Source: Afifella pfennigii DSM 17143 (lineage in GTDB: Bacteria > Pseudomonadota > Alphaproteobacteria > Rhizobiales > Afifellaceae). Taken from it: DNA of 64,000 nucleotides. The stretch is from positions 22,938-86,937 of the forward strand of contig NZ_JHZK01000015.1 of the NCBI RefSeq assembly GCF_000688515.1, in the 5' to 3' direction. Below the pieces are notes generated by a model. It was not told the DNA's origin. It made no database searches and saw nothing but the letters and a program-made list of their open reading frames with translations. Positions 26,804 through 36,270 of this stretch are shown here, piece by piece; the first letter of the stretch is position 1; each line of letters begins with the position of its first letter. Both the position numbers and the translations under genes were made by a program.

Positions 26804-27846
26804 GCCGGAACCTCCTCAAAGGGTATCTCGATCTCGGGCCGACGCTCCAGCCAGGCCGGGACCGGCAGCTCCTTGGAGCGCAGGAAGTCGGGATTGAACA
26901 GCTTGCTGGCATAGCGCGCGCCATAGTCGCACAAGACCGTCACGATGGTATGGCCCGGGCCCATCTCCTCAGCCATGCGGATGGCGCCGGCGACGTTCAT
27001 GCCGGAGGAGCCGCCGAGGCACAGCCCCTCGCGCTCCACCATGTCGAAGACGAGCGGGATCGCCTCCTTGTCGGGGATGTTGAAGGGCATGTCGATGGGC
27101 GCGCCCTCCAGATTGGCGGTGATGCGGCCCTGGCCGATGCCTTCGGTGATGGAGGAGCCGGAAGATTTCAGCTCGCCATGGGCGTAATAATGATAGAGCG
27201 CCGCCCCGTCGGGATCGGCGAGGCCGATCTTGATTCCGGGGTTCTTCTCCTTCAGGAACATGCCGCAGCCGGCCAGCGTGCCGCCCGTGCCGACGGCGCA
27301 GATGAAGCCGTCGATCTTGCCGTCCGTATGGCGCCAGAGCTCCGGGCCGGTGCCTTCGAGATGTGCCTTGCGGTTGGCGGTGTTGTCGAACTGGTTCGCC
27401 CAGATGGCGCCGTTCGCCTCCTCGCGGGCGAGGCGCTCGGCAATACGGCCGGAGATTTTCACGTAATTGTTGGGATTGCGGTAGGGCACGGCCGGCACCT
27501 CGATGAGTTCAGCGCCGGCGATGCGCAGCGCCTGCTTCTTCTCCTCCGATTGCGTCTCGGGGATGACGATGACGGCGCGGTAGCCGAGCGCCTTGGCGAC
27601 GAGGGCAAGGCCGATGCCGGTATTGCCCGCCGTGCCCTCCACGATGGTGCCACCGGGCTTCAAAAGCCCGCGTTCGACCGCATCGCGCACGATGTACAGC
27701 GCCGCCCGGTCCTTCACCGACTGCCCCGGATTGAGGAACTCCGCCTTGCCGAGGATCTCGCAGCCGGTGCGCTCCGAAGCGTGGCGGAGGCGGATCAAGG
27801 GGGTATTGCCGATCGTCTCAAGGACGGAGGCGGCGATTTCCGGCAT
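26800..27846 (-). CDS. cysK: cysteine synthase A
   Basis: This 348-residue PLP enzyme has the lysine in NPGQSVKDRA (Lys45), the phosphate-binding TAGNTGIGLA, the GTGGTLAGCGMFLKEKNP loop, and GGSSGMNVAGA. It makes cysteine from O-acetylserine and sulfide. At 348 residues it is longer than E. coli CysK (about 320), with an extra C-terminal segment, as is common in alphaproteobacteria. AGGAG lies 7 bases ahead of the ATG. First gene of a four-gene overlapping operon. Confidence 0.93.
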   Translation of the reverse strand: MPEIAASVLETIGNTPLIRLRHASERTGCEILGKAEFLNPGQSVKDRAALYIVRDAVERGLLKPGGTIVEGTAGNTGIGLALVAKALGYRAVIVIPETQSEEKKQALRIAGAELIEVPAVPYRNPNNYVKISGRIAERLAREEANGAIWANQFDNTANRKAHLEGTGPELWRHTDGKIDGFICAVGTGGTLAGCGMFLKEKNPGIKIGLADPDGAALYHYYAHGELKSSGSSITEGIGQGRITANLEGAPIDMPFNIPDKEAIPLVFDMVEREGLCLGGSSGMNVAGAIRMAEEMGPGHTIVTVLCDYGARYASKLFNPDFLRSKELPVPAWLERRPEIEIPFEEVPA

Positions 27847-28198
27847 CGGGTACTCCTCGCTTCTCCCGGCTTTGCAGGGCAGGCGAAGCTAGGCCGGCGA
27901 AAGGGCGGGTGCAAGGCGGCGATGGAGGCGGGACGTCATCTTTGGGCCCTGGCGATCCACGGCGCAACGGCGCCCCGCTTTAAGGCGTGCGCACAAGCCC
28001 GCTTGCCTGCGCGAGGCGTGATGTGTGGGGGGTCCGCGCTGCGCTCGGCATGGCTCCGGCCGTCATCTCCCATTAACGCTAGAACACGGATATACTTGCG
28101 GTTTTCGTCCAGACGACGCCTAGATTTCGTTTCAAATTGAAGCGGTGCGGCATGCCGAGACCGGCTGCCGGGACATCACCCATGGCGGAGGGCGAACG
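27847..28198. other. 352-bp intergenic region, divergent promoters
   Basis: This is the divergent space between cysK and the cupin-like gene. The half nearest the cupin-like gene (28070-28140) is less GC-rich, with TTAACGCTAG, ATATAC and TTTCAAATT tracts, consistent with promoter DNA. No RNA gene or clear palindrome was recognised. Confidence 0.5.
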
Positions 28199-29146
28199 GT
28201 GGCGAGCGACGCAATTCTGGTGGATTGGCAGGACAGGCATGCCGAGCTCTTCGGCAAGCATCTCATCCGGTTGCGGCATCGGCTGCACGAATCGCCGCTT
28301 TTCAGCGACGAGGCGCTGGCGCGGCTCATCGAGCGCGTGCCGCGGGCGCATTATCACGTCAACACCATGAACCGGAGCTTCCACGACCCGGCGAGCTGGC
28401 GCGACGGCGAGATCGGCGACGCGCGCGGCGAGGAGGTGCTGGAGGCGGTCAGGAACGGCAATATCTGGGTGCTGCTGCAGCGCGTCGCCGAGCTCGATCC
28501 TGACTACCGGGCCGCGTTGGAAAGGATCTTCGCCGAGTTCGAGGACAAGGTGCCTGGCCTCAAGACCTTCAAGCGGAAGATGAGCATCCTCATCTCCTCG
28601 CCGAAGGTGCAGGTCTATTACCATTGCGACATCCCCGGCCAGTCGCTGTGGCAGATCAAGGGCCGCAAAAGGGTCTACGTCTATCCGAACACGGAGCCCT
28701 TTCTGCGCCAGGAGGCGATGGAGAAAATCATCCTCAACGAGGCGGACGAGCAGGAGACGCCCTATGAGCCCTGGTTCGACGAATATGCCGAGGCGATCGA
28801 TCTGGAGCCGGGACAGATGCTGCACTGGCCGATCAACGGCCCGCACCGCGTCGTCAACGAGGACTGCCTCAACGTCTCCTTCACCACCGAGCATTGGACG
28901 AGGGAGCTGCGCAACCGTTACGCCAACCACTACGCCAACGGCGTATTGCGGCGCTCTTTCGGCGTGCGCCAGCCGCGCATCGTGGAATCCGGCCCGGCCC
29001 TTTGGGGCAAGCTCGCCCTTGCCGCCGCGCATCGCTATTCGGGCCTGCAGAGGAAGAACCGCATGACCTTCAAGGTCGACTTCCGCGTCGATCCCAAGGC
29101 GCCGATGGGCATGCGCGACATCGACGCCTACGAACTGGCGAAATAG
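28199..29146 (+). CDS. cupin/JmjC-like protein with intact HxD...H metal triad
   Basis: This 315-residue protein has a double-stranded beta-helix core. VYYHCDIPGQSLWQIKGRKRVYVYP supplies an HxD pair (His142, Asp144), and LHWPINGPHRVVN supplies a distal His216, the arrangement of Fe(II)-dependent JmjC/cupin-8 proteins. I chose GTG at 28199 because GGAGGG ends 6 bases upstream; an in-frame GTG at 28145 lacks this. It heads a three-gene run with a BcsL-like acyltransferase and a polysaccharide flippase, pointing to modification of a surface glycan or its precursor. Whether it hydroxylates anything is untested. Confidence 0.78.
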   Translation: MASDAILVDWQDRHAELFGKHLIRLRHRLHESPLFSDEALARLIERVPRAHYHVNTMNRSFHDPASWRDGEIGDARGEEVLEAVRNGNIWVLLQRVAELDPDYRAALERIFAEFEDKVPGLKTFKRKMSILISSPKVQVYYHCDIPGQSLWQIKGRKRVYVYPNTEPFLRQEAMEKIILNEADEQETPYEPWFDEYAEAIDLEPGQMLHWPINGPHRVVNEDCLNVSFTTEHWTRELRNRYANHYANGVLRRSFGVRQPRIVESGPALWGKLALAAAHRYSGLQRKNRMTFKVDFRVDPKAPMGMRDIDAYELAK

Positions 29147-29187
29147 CGCCGTCCGCCACGCAACACCATCTCAGGAGACAGATTGCC

Positions 29188-30432
29188 GTGAGCTTTCAAG
29201 CGGCGCCCAAGGATCAGGCCGCATCCCCTGCATGGAGGATTGCCCGGATAGATTCGCTCGCCGGCATGGAGGCGGTCGCGGAACAATGGCGCGCCCTGGA
29301 AGAGCGCGCCAAAGACAGCCTGACATTCTTCCAGAGCTACGATTGGTGCCGCACCTGGTGCGGATTTTATGCCTCTCAGCCGGGCGAGGGGCCCTGCATC
29401 CGTATCTATGCCGCCTATCAAGGCGAGCGCTTGATATTCGTCTGGCCGCTGATGATCGCCGACGATAGCTGGTCGATCCGTCGCCTCGTGGCCTTGACGG
29501 TGCCGCATGGCCAATACGGCAATGTCCTCGTCGACGCGGATGTCGCCGCTTGTGGCACTGTGCCCGCCATCATGCAGAGCTGCTGCGAGGCGATCCGCGA
29601 CGAAGGAGAGGTCGACGCGGTGTCTTTCGCCAGCGTGCCGGCGGGTGCCGTTCCCGGCCGTTTGCGCAAGCTCTCCAAGGTCTCCGCCAGTAGGACCGGC
29701 GTCATCTCGGCGATGGAGCTTGCCCGTTTCGGCGGCTCCTACGAAGCCTATCGAAAAACCCTGAAATCGACGACCCGCCGGGCGCGCAACAAGCGCCGCA
29801 ACAAGCTCGCCGCGCTGGGCGAGCTCGGCTATGAGGTGCATATGGGAGGCAGCGACGCATACGCCGCCCTGGCGGGCCAGGCCGTCTCCATGAAGCGCCA
29901 ATGGCTGCAACGCACGGGCCGGGCGACGCGGGGGCTGAATACGCCCCATGTGGCGAAATTCCTCGCCAGCCTGCCTTACCGGCCGGCCGTCGAAGGCCGG
30001 CACGGCCATGGTGCCATCGCCGCGGCGCTGACCCTGGACGGGCGGCCGATCGCCATTGAGATCGGCTTTCTCTACCACGGCCGCTTCTATTCCTATCTCG
30101 GCGCCTTCGACTGGCAGCTGCGTGCCTATTCGCCCGGCAAGGTGCAGCTTGAAGAGGCCCTGCGCTGGTGCATCGAGCACGGGGTGAAGACCTTCGACCT
30201 TCTCGGCGATCCGTCCGGCTACAAGGTCGATTGGTGCAACACCACCATGCCGCTCTACGCCTTCCAGGAAGCGCATTCCTTCACCGGAAAAGCCTATCTC
30301 GACGTCTGGCAGGATCGCCTCAGACCAGCCTTGAAGCGCAGCTTCGAAAGCCTGCCGCTGGCCGTGCGCGCACGCCTTCTGACGCGGCTGGAGGCCGCGG
30401 CCGAGCCGCTGCCGCAGGCCGCCTCGCGATGA
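29188..30432 (+). CDS. BcsL/FemAB-like GNAT acyltransferase
   Basis: This 414-residue protein has the double-GNAT layout of the CelD/BcsL family: SLTFFQSYDWCRTWCGFYA near the N-terminus, KSTTRRARNKRRNKLAALGE in the middle, and YSPGKVQLEEALRWCIEHGVKTFDLLGD in the C-terminal acyltransferase fold. Members attach acyl or aminoacyl groups to polysaccharides or peptidoglycan precursors. I used the GTG at 29188 preceded by AGGAGA; the frame is open upstream within the cupin gene but without matching features. It is 41 bp downstream of the cupin-like gene and upstream of the flippase. Confidence 0.85.
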   Translation: MSFQAAPKDQAASPAWRIARIDSLAGMEAVAEQWRALEERAKDSLTFFQSYDWCRTWCGFYASQPGEGPCIRIYAAYQGERLIFVWPLMIADDSWSIRRLVALTVPHGQYGNVLVDADVAACGTVPAIMQSCCEAIRDEGEVDAVSFASVPAGAVPGRLRKLSKVSASRTGVISAMELARFGGSYEAYRKTLKSTTRRARNKRRNKLAALGELGYEVHMGGSDAYAALAGQAVSMKRQWLQRTGRATRGLNTPHVAKFLASLPYRPAVEGRHGHGAIAAALTLDGRPIAIEIGFLYHGRFYSYLGAFDWQLRAYSPGKVQLEEALRWCIEHGVKTFDLLGDPSGYKVDWCNTTMPLYAFQEAHSFTGKAYLDVWQDRLRPALKRSFESLPLAVRARLLTRLEAAAEPLPQAASR

Positions 30433-30466
30433 GGCGCCGGGCGCCGCCTTTGCAGGAGGAAGGGCG

Positions 30467-31894
30467 GTGAGCGCGGTCGCCGGCCTTGCCGCCCGCGTCA
30501 GCGCCCTGCCGCTGCCGGCGGGGTTGCGCAGGCGTCTGGCGCATGTCTCGGCCGATAGCGGCGTCTATCTCGGCCATGCCGGCACGGCCTTTCTCATCCG
30601 CACCTTCGGCGCCGCCATCGGCTTCGCCCTGCAGGTGCTCCTGGCGCGGCTTCTCTCGCTCACCGACTACGGCCTCTACGTCACCTTCTGGACCTGGCTT
30701 TTCCTTGCCGGCCAGATCGCCGCGCTCGGCTTCAACGATTCCTGCCTGCGCTTTCTGCCGCGCTATCTGGCGCGCGGGCGCCTTGAGGAGGCGCGGGCCT
30801 TCCTCAGAACCGGCTTCGCCATGGTCGTCGCCGGCTCGCTCGCCATCGCCGCGGCCGGGCTCACGGGCCTGTGGGCGATGTCGTTCCTCTTGCCCGCCGG
30901 CGATCCGCGCTGGCTGCTGTTGATCCTCTTTTTCGCCGGCATCCCTTTCATGGCGGTGGAGCTCTATCTGGACGGCATCGCCCGCAGCTTCGGTCTCTTC
31001 GTGCTGTCGGCGGCGCCCGCCTTCATCGTGCGGCCCGTGCTTCTGGCCCTGGCGGTGATCGCGGTCGCGCTTCTCGGCCTCCATCTCAGCGCCGTGACGG
31101 CGCTCGCCCTGGCCATCGCCGTGACCGGCGTCGTGACGATCGGCCAGGCGGTGATGATCCGCCGGCGCATTACCCGCCAGATCGGGCCGGACCTGTCGAT
31201 CTCCGAAAGGCCCCGCAAACAGCGGCGCCTGTGGCTCGCCGCGACGCTGCCGCTGACGCTCGTCTACGGCATCGAGGAAATCTATCTCGTCTCCGACATC
31301 CTGCTTCTCGGCCTGTTCGCCGAGCCGGCCGAGGTCGGCATCTACTTCGCCGCCGTGCGGCTGATGACGCTCGCCGGCTACGTTTATTACGCCTTCATGC
31401 TGATCTCGAGCCGGGAATTCTCGCTGGCGCGTGCCGGGCGCGATCACGCCGACCTGCAGGGCAGGGTGAGCCGCGCCACCAGCTGGACCTTCTGGCTCAC
31501 GGTGCCGACGGTCGCGGGCATCGTCGCCCTCGGCTACCCGCTGCTTTCCATGTTCGGCCCCGATTACGTCGCCGGCTACGGCGTGCTGGCGGTTCTCGGC
31601 CTCGGTCTCATCGCCCGCGCCTCCGTCGGCCAGGCGGGCGACCTTCTGGTCGTGCTCGGCCACCAGAAGGCCAATCTGTGGGTGGCGCTCGCCAGCCTGG
31701 TCCTGAACGCGCTGGTCACGCTCGCTTTGCTGCCTTGGCTGGGAATTCTCGCCGCGGCGATCGGCACCGCCGTCTCGCAGGCTGCGAGGGCGGCGGCGCT
31801 CGCCTACTATGCCAGACGCCTCGCCAGCCTCGACACCTTCGTCTTCGCCGGCGGCCTTTTGGGCCGGCATGCCGGCCCGGCACATTCCGCCTAG
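30467..31894 (+). CDS. Wzx-like polysaccharide flippase (MOP superfamily)
   Basis: This 475-residue membrane protein has about twelve to fourteen hydrophobic segments in the MOP/PST layout: GTAFLIRTFGAAIGFALQVLLARLLSLTDYGLYVTFWTW at the start, and GIYFAAVRLMTLAGYVYYAF and GPDYVAGYGVLAVLGLG later. It would flip a lipid-linked glycan to the periplasm. The GTG start at 30467 is preceded by GGAGG. With the cupin and acyltransferase genes it forms a presumed surface-glycan module, but no polymerase or initiating transferase is present in the window. Confidence 0.87.
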   Translation: MSAVAGLAARVSALPLPAGLRRRLAHVSADSGVYLGHAGTAFLIRTFGAAIGFALQVLLARLLSLTDYGLYVTFWTWLFLAGQIAALGFNDSCLRFLPRYLARGRLEEARAFLRTGFAMVVAGSLAIAAAGLTGLWAMSFLLPAGDPRWLLLILFFAGIPFMAVELYLDGIARSFGLFVLSAAPAFIVRPVLLALAVIAVALLGLHLSAVTALALAIAVTGVVTIGQAVMIRRRITRQIGPDLSISERPRKQRRLWLAATLPLTLVYGIEEIYLVSDILLLGLFAEPAEVGIYFAAVRLMTLAGYVYYAFMLISSREFSLARAGRDHADLQGRVSRATSWTFWLTVPTVAGIVALGYPLLSMFGPDYVAGYGVLAVLGLGLIARASVGQAGDLLVVLGHQKANLWVALASLVLNALVTLALLPWLGILAAAIGTAVSQAARAAALAYYARRLASLDTFVFAGGLLGRHAGPAHSA

Positions 31895-31896
31895 GT

Positions 31897-32268
31897 TCAG
31901 GCGGCCTCGTCGACGGTTTCCGCCGCGGGCGCGTTCTTCTGCACCGAGGCGATCGCCTTCTTGGCGCTGGCCTTGGCTTTGTAGGTTTCGGAGCGCACCA
32001 TGGTTTCGCCGTTGGAGGCGACGAAGCGCACGAAGGTCTGGCCGTCCTTGGAGGGAGCGATCTCGAAGCGGTAGCCCTTACCGGTCTCCTCCTTGGTCAG
32101 ATCGATCACCGGCGCCTTGGGGGCGTTCTTTTTCAAGGAGGCGATGCAGTTCTTGGCGCCGGCCTTGTTCGCATAGCTTTCCGACCAGACGATCACTTCG
32201 CGGTTATAGACGAACTGCACGCCGAATTGCTCTTTGGCGCGGCTGACGATCTTGAACTTGTGCGGCAT
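31897..32268 (-). CDS. YegP family protein (two DUF1508 repeats)
   Basis: This 123-residue protein contains two copies of the DUF1508 unit: FKIVSRAKEQFGVQFVYNREVIVWSESYANKAGAKNCIASLKKNA and YRFEIAPSKDGQTFVRFVASNGETMVRSETYKAKASAKKAIASVQKNA. YegP folds into a small alpha-beta dimer of unknown function, often linked to stress. GGGAGG is 6 bases before the ATG at 32268; the ATG at 32274 is too close to it. It is convergent with the flippase, ending 2 bp after its stop. Confidence 0.88.
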   Translation of the reverse strand: MPHKFKIVSRAKEQFGVQFVYNREVIVWSESYANKAGAKNCIASLKKNAPKAPVIDLTKEETGKGYRFEIAPSKDGQTFVRFVASNGETMVRSETYKAKASAKKAIASVQKNAPAAETVDEAA

Positions 32269-32411
32269 TCCCATCCTCCCGGCATTGACCAGCCCTTAGG
32301 CTGCAAACGCGCCGAGAGTAGCTTCAACTTGCCGGAAGGGAAGCCTGCTTCGGTTCTTTCTTGCGCAAGCAATGACCGCTTGCCGGAGACTGCGGCGGCA
32401 GAACGGCGCTT

Positions 32412-33719
32412 TCACGCCGGCCCGCGAGGCCGCCCGGATGGCCGCTTGCGCCCGTCCGGCCGAAAGGTCAGCCCGAGATCGACGCCGTGCTCGCCGAAGC
32501 GCCGGCGGATATCGTCGACGGCGTGCTCGACCTTGGCGCGGCGCGCCGCCGAAGGGTCGAGCAGATCGTCCGGATCGGCGGCCGAAAGCTCCTGCAATTC
32601 GCTGACGCCGATGCCGATGAGCCGGTAGGCGGTCCCGTCGATTTCCTTGACGAGAAGGTCCCGGCCGGCGCGAAAGATACGGTCGGCGAGCGCCGTCGGA
32701 TCGGTGAGGGTCCGGCTTCGTGTCAGCGTGCTGAAATCGGAGGTTTTCAGCTTCAGCGTGACCGTCTGGCCCGACAATCCGGCGGCCTTCAGCCGCGCCG
32801 ACACCTTCTCCGCCAGGCGGCGCAGGACCGGCAGAAGCTCGCCCTCGCCGGCAAGGTCCGTCTCGAAGGTCGTTTCGCCCGAAACGCTCTTGGTGGCCCG
32901 CTCCGGCTTCACCGCTCTGGCATCGAGGCCGCGCGACAGCTGCGCAAGGCGCAGCCCCATGGCGCCGTAGCGGCGCGCGAGCACGCTCTCGTCCATCGTT
33001 TGAAGCTGGCCGATCGTGGCGATCCCGTCCTTCTCCAGCCGCCGCTGCATGGCCGCCCCGACACCCCAGACGATGGAGACCTTCTGACGGGCGAGGAAAT
33101 CCATCGTCTCCGCCTTGCCGAGGACCGAAAAGCCCCGCGGCTTGTCGAGATCGGAGGCGATCTTGGCGAGGAACTTGTTGTGGCTGAGGCCGACGGAAAC
33201 GGTGATGCCGACGTCCCGCTCCACGCGGGCGGCAAAGCCCGCCAGGACGCCGGCGGGGGGCGCGTGATGCAGGCGCTCCGTTCCGGAAAGATCGAGGAAG
33301 GCCTCGTCGATGGACAGCGGCTCCACCGAGGGCGTGAGCTCCAGCATCATCGCCCGGACCTGGCGGCCGACGGCGGCGTATTTCGCCATATCGGGCTTGA
33401 TGACCACCGCGTCCGGGCACAGCCGCCGGGCCTTGAACATGGGCATGGCCGATCTGACGCCGTGAATGCGCGCCAGGTAACAGCAGGTGGAGACGACGCC
33501 GCGCTTGCCGCCGCCGACGATCACCGGGACATCGGCGAGCGAGGGATTGTCGCGCTTTTCGATCGCCGCGAAGAAAGCGTCGCAATCGATATGGGCGATG
33601 GCGAGCGCAAAGAGCTCGGCGTGGCGAAGCGTCCGCGGGCTGCCGCAGCGGGGGCAGCGCGAGGCCGCGGCCTCAAAGCGGTGGAGGCAGTCCCGGCAGA
33701 GCGCCGCCTGCGCGCTCAT
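32412..33719 (-). CDS. dinB: DNA polymerase IV with N-terminal zinc ribbon
   Basis: This 435-residue Y-family polymerase has catalytic motifs [13 protein letters not shown] and [11 protein letters not shown], the LPxKxxS-like thumb region replaced by [10 protein letters not shown] near the end, and a little-finger domain with [15 protein letters not shown] strands. It performs error-prone translesion synthesis. It has an additional N-terminal C4 zinc ribbon (C8, C11, C22, C25) absent from E. coli DinB and typical of one rhizobial dinB lineage. Its start overlaps the DUF3572 stop by 4 bp. No canonical beta-clamp motif could be assigned with certainty at the C-terminus. Confidence 0.93.
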   Translation of the reverse strand: MSAQAALCRDCLHRFEAAASRCPRCGSPRTLRHAELFALAIAHIDCDAFFAAIEKRDNPSLADVPVIVGGGKRGVVSTCCYLARIHGVRSAMPMFKARRLCPDAVVIKPDMAKYAAVGRQVRAMMLELTPSVEPLSIDEAFLDLSGTERLHHAPPAGVLAGFAARVERDVGITVSVGLSHNKFLAKIASDLDKPRGFSVLGKAETMDFLARQKVSIVWGVGAAMQRRLEKDGIATIGQLQTMDESVLARRYGAMGLRLAQLSRGLDARAVKPERATKSVSGETTFETDLAGEGELLPVLRRLAEKVSARLKAAGLSGQTVTLKLKTSDFSTLTRSRTLTDPTALADRIFRAGRDLLVKEIDGTAYRLIGIGVSELQELSAADPDDLLDPSAARRAKVEHAVDDIRRRFGEHGVDLGLTFRPDGRKRPSGRPRGPA

Positions 33720-34021
33720 CGCCGGCCCGCGGATCCGGGCGGCCGTCCCGCCTCCAGCCGGTGCGCCGCCTCCGCGATCTCCTCAGGTCTGAGGCCCGCC
33801 GAATCGGCGAAGGCGATGAGGTCCGGCTCATGCGCCGTCAGGAAGGCGAGGGTGCCGGCAAGAAAGCCCGGCTCGCCGGCGGCGCGGCGCAGGCTCTGTG
33901 CGGTGAGCCCCGTCAGCTCCAGATAGCGCGCGCAAAGCCGCGGCGAGGCGGCGATATGGGCCAGCGCCCTGATGCCGATTTCCTCTGCGCGCTCGTGAGA
34001 GCTATCGTCTGCCTGAATCAT
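33716..34021 (-). CDS. DUF3572 family protein
   Basis: This 101-residue helical protein fits the alphaproteobacterial DUF3572 family: [30 protein letters not shown] and [30 protein letters not shown]. The arrangement DUF3572-dinB divergent from divK recurs in rhizobia, from memory. The ATG at 34021 follows AGGAAAGG. Function unknown; the 4-bp overlap implies co-translation with dinB. Confidence 0.85.
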   Translation of the reverse strand: MIQADDSSHERAEEIGIRALAHIAASPRLCARYLELTGLTAQSLRRAAGEPGFLAGTLAFLTAHEPDLIAFADSAGLRPEEIAEAAHRLEAGRPPGSAGRR

Positions 34022-34124
34022 GCCGTGTTTGCCTTTCCTTAAAAGGCTTTGATCACAATAGGCGAGGCTAAGGGATAGGCTCAACCGTGCCCTCTGCTGA
34101 CCCGTCTGCAAGAGGCGAATAAAC

Positions 34125-34496
34125 ATGCCCAAGACTGTCATGATCGTTGAAGACAACGAGCTCAACATGAAGCTCTTCAACGATCTGTTGAAGGCCAAGG
34201 GCTACGATACCCTTCCCATGCGCAACGGCTACGAGGCGCTGGAGACGCTGAAGTCGGAGCGGCCCGACCTCATCATCATGGATATCCAGTTGCCGGAGAT
34301 CTCCGGATTGGAAGTGACGCGCATCATCAAGCAGGACGAGGAATTGAAGCATATCCCCGTCATTGCCGTGACCGCCTTCGCCATGAAGGGCGACGAGGAG
34401 CGAATCCGTCAGGGAGGATGCGAGGGCTATCTGTCGAAGCCGATCTCGGTGGCTTCCTTCATCGAAAACGTGCGCAGCTATATAGGCGATGCATAG
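34125..34496 (+). CDS. divK: cell-cycle response regulator DivK
   Basis: This 123-residue single-domain receiver is close to Caulobacter DivK throughout: acidic pair E9/D10, phosphoacceptor Asp53 in [12 protein letters not shown], switch Thr in AVTAF, and Lys105 in YLSKPIS. It is phosphorylated by DivJ and dephosphorylated by PleC and feeds into DivL-CckA control of CtrA. No output domain is present, as expected. pleD follows 9 bp downstream, the usual arrangement. Confidence 0.96.
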   Translation: MPKTVMIVEDNELNMKLFNDLLKAKGYDTLPMRNGYEALETLKSERPDLIIMDIQLPEISGLEVTRIIKQDEELKHIPVIAVTAFAMKGDEERIRQGGCEGYLSKPISVASFIENVRSYIGDA

Positions 34497-34505
34497 GGGA
34501 CGGGC

Positions 34506-35873
34506 GTGACCGGGCGTATTCTTGTTGTCGATGACGTTCTGGCCAATGTCAGGTTGCTGGAAACCCGCCTGCAGGCGGAATATTTCGATGTCCGCACGGC
34601 GCTGAACGGCGAGGACGCGCTTGAGATCGTGCGCCGCGAGCGGGTCGATCTGGTGCTTCTGGACGTCATGATGCCGGGCATTACCGGCTTCGACGTCTGC
34701 CGCATCCTGAAGCAGCAGGCGGAGACGGCCCATATTCCCGTCATCATGGTGACGGCGCTCGATTCGGCGGGCGACAAGGTGACGGGCCTGCAATGCGGCG
34801 CCGACGACTTCCTCTCCAAGCCGGTCAGCGAGATCGAGCTGTTGACGCGCGTGCGCAGCCTGGTGCGGCTGAAGAGCGTCACCGACGAGTTGAACCTGCG
34901 CGCCGCCGCCATGCAGTCGGTGGGAGTCGATCCGCGCGAGATTTTCACCGGCACGCAGCTGAAGGGCGCGCGCATTCTCGTCATCGACGATCGCGAGGCC
35001 TCCATCCGCCATCTGCGCAAGGGGCTCGGCCGCAAGGTGGAGGCGGAGTTCGTGACCACCGGGCCGGAAGCCTTGGAGGCGGTGGAGAAGGGCACCTACG
35101 ACCTTTTCATCGTCAGCCTTTCCCTGGCGGGCACCGACGGTCTGCGCCTGTGCTCGCAGATCAAGGCGGTCGATCATCTGCGCCACATACCGGTCCTCAT
35201 CGTTATCGACCCGGACGAGAACGCCAAGCTGCGGCGGGCGCTGGAATTCGGCGTCAACGATTACATCGTGCGCCCGCTCGACGAGGCGGAGCTGCGCGCC
35301 CGTGTGACCACGCAGCTGCGCCGCAAGCGCTACACCGACCGCCTGCGCTCCATGGTCACCAACGCGGTGGAGCTGGCCATCACCGATCCTTTGACCGGGC
35401 TGCACAACCGGCGCTATCTCGACACGCATCTGAAATCGTTGCTGGAGCGCTCGGCGGAAGCGGGCAAGCCGGTCTCGGTGCTGCTCTTCGATGTCGATTT
35501 CTTCAAGAGCGTCAACGACCGCTACGGTCACGACGCCGGCGACGACGTCCTGCGCGAGTTCTCCGCGCGGCTGAAGAAGGGGGTCCGGGGCATCGACCTT
35601 GCCGCCCGCTTCGGCGGCGAGGAGTTCGTCGTCGTCATGCCCGATACCGATCTGGAACTGGCCAGCCCCATCGCCGAGCGTTTGCGCCGCGAGGTGGAAG
35701 CCAGCCCCTTCGTCACCGGCTCGGGCCTCAGCCTGCCGATCACCGTTTCGGTCGGCCTTGCCTGCCTGGAAGGCAAGAACGAGAGCGCCGAAAGCATTCT
35801 GAAGCGCGCCGACATGGCTCTTTACGAGGCCAAATCCGCCGGCCGCAACCGCGTCGTGCAGGCAGCGGCGTAG
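34506..35873 (+). CDS. pleD: diguanylate cyclase response regulator PleD
   Basis: This 455-residue protein has two receiver domains and a GGDEF domain. Receiver 1 has phosphoacceptor Asp53 (LVLLDVMMPG). Receiver 2 is degenerate, with Ser in place of the acceptor (FIVSLSLAG), the known PleD adaptor state. The cyclase active site is GGEEF at residues 370-374, and a canonical RxxD inhibitory site (residues 361-364) lies five residues before it, so product feedback is expected. It makes c-di-GMP to drive the polar transition. The start is GTG at 34506. Confidence 0.96.
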   Translation: MTGRILVVDDVLANVRLLETRLQAEYFDVRTALNGEDALEIVRRERVDLVLLDVMMPGITGFDVCRILKQQAETAHIPVIMVTALDSAGDKVTGLQCGADDFLSKPVSEIELLTRVRSLVRLKSVTDELNLRAAAMQSVGVDPREIFTGTQLKGARILVIDDREASIRHLRKGLGRKVEAEFVTTGPEALEAVEKGTYDLFIVSLSLAGTDGLRLCSQIKAVDHLRHIPVLIVIDPDENAKLRRALEFGVNDYIVRPLDEAELRARVTTQLRRKRYTDRLRSMVTNAVELAITDPLTGLHNRRYLDTHLKSLLERSAEAGKPVSVLLFDVDFFKSVNDRYGHDAGDDVLREFSARLKKGVRGIDLAARFGGEEFVVVMPDTDLELASPIAERLRREVEASPFVTGSGLSLPITVSVGLACLEGKNESAESILKRADMALYEAKSAGRNRVVQAAA

Positions 35874-36015
35874 TTTTCCGGGTCTCGTTGGGACGTCTTG
35901 CGTTCTCGTGCCATTGGAGGGCCCCTTGGAGGGCCGGCCGCGGCAAGTTTCCATTAAGCATGTTCTGCTTTCCTGCGTGGGCTCGGCGCTTGCGGCGCAA
36001 AGGGGGAGCAACGCG

Positions 36016-36225
36016 ATGCAGAAAGCCACGCTCTATCAGACCGTTCTTCTGGAGCTCTACGATCGCTTCAGCCACCATTCTCTTCCCGAATGGGTGGCCG
36101 ACGGCCTTGTGGAGGAGGGCCTTGCACAGCGCGCCGAAGGCGGCGAGCTGCACCTGAAGACGCCGATCACGCCCTTCCGCCTGCGCCCGCTTCCCAAGCC
36201 AAGCCTGGTGGTCGCGGGCGCCTGA
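36016..36225 (+). CDS. small hypothetical protein, 69 residues
   Basis: This short protein begins MQKATLYQTVLLELYDRF, with an amphipathic helix and an EWVADGLVEEGLAQ segment. GGGGAG lies about 7 bases upstream of the ATG at 36016. Its composition suits a soluble helical protein; no family was recognised. It sits alone between pleD and the convergent RND gene. Coding status is moderately supported. Confidence 0.55.
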   Translation: MQKATLYQTVLLELYDRFSHHSLPEWVADGLVEEGLAQRAEGGELHLKTPITPFRLRPLPKPSLVVAGA

Positions 36226-36270
36226 GGCCTGTCGTTTCCGGGGCGCCGCGCGCGCCTCGGTCCGAGCCGG

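Noticed and set aside
30871..32628. A 585-codon plus-strand frame across the flippase, YegP and dinB genes
   Set aside because: It runs through three recognised genes in different frames and has no family features.
34022..34124. CtrA box (TTAA-N7-TTAA) in the divK promoter
   Set aside because: One TTAA is present but the second half-site is not at the right distance.
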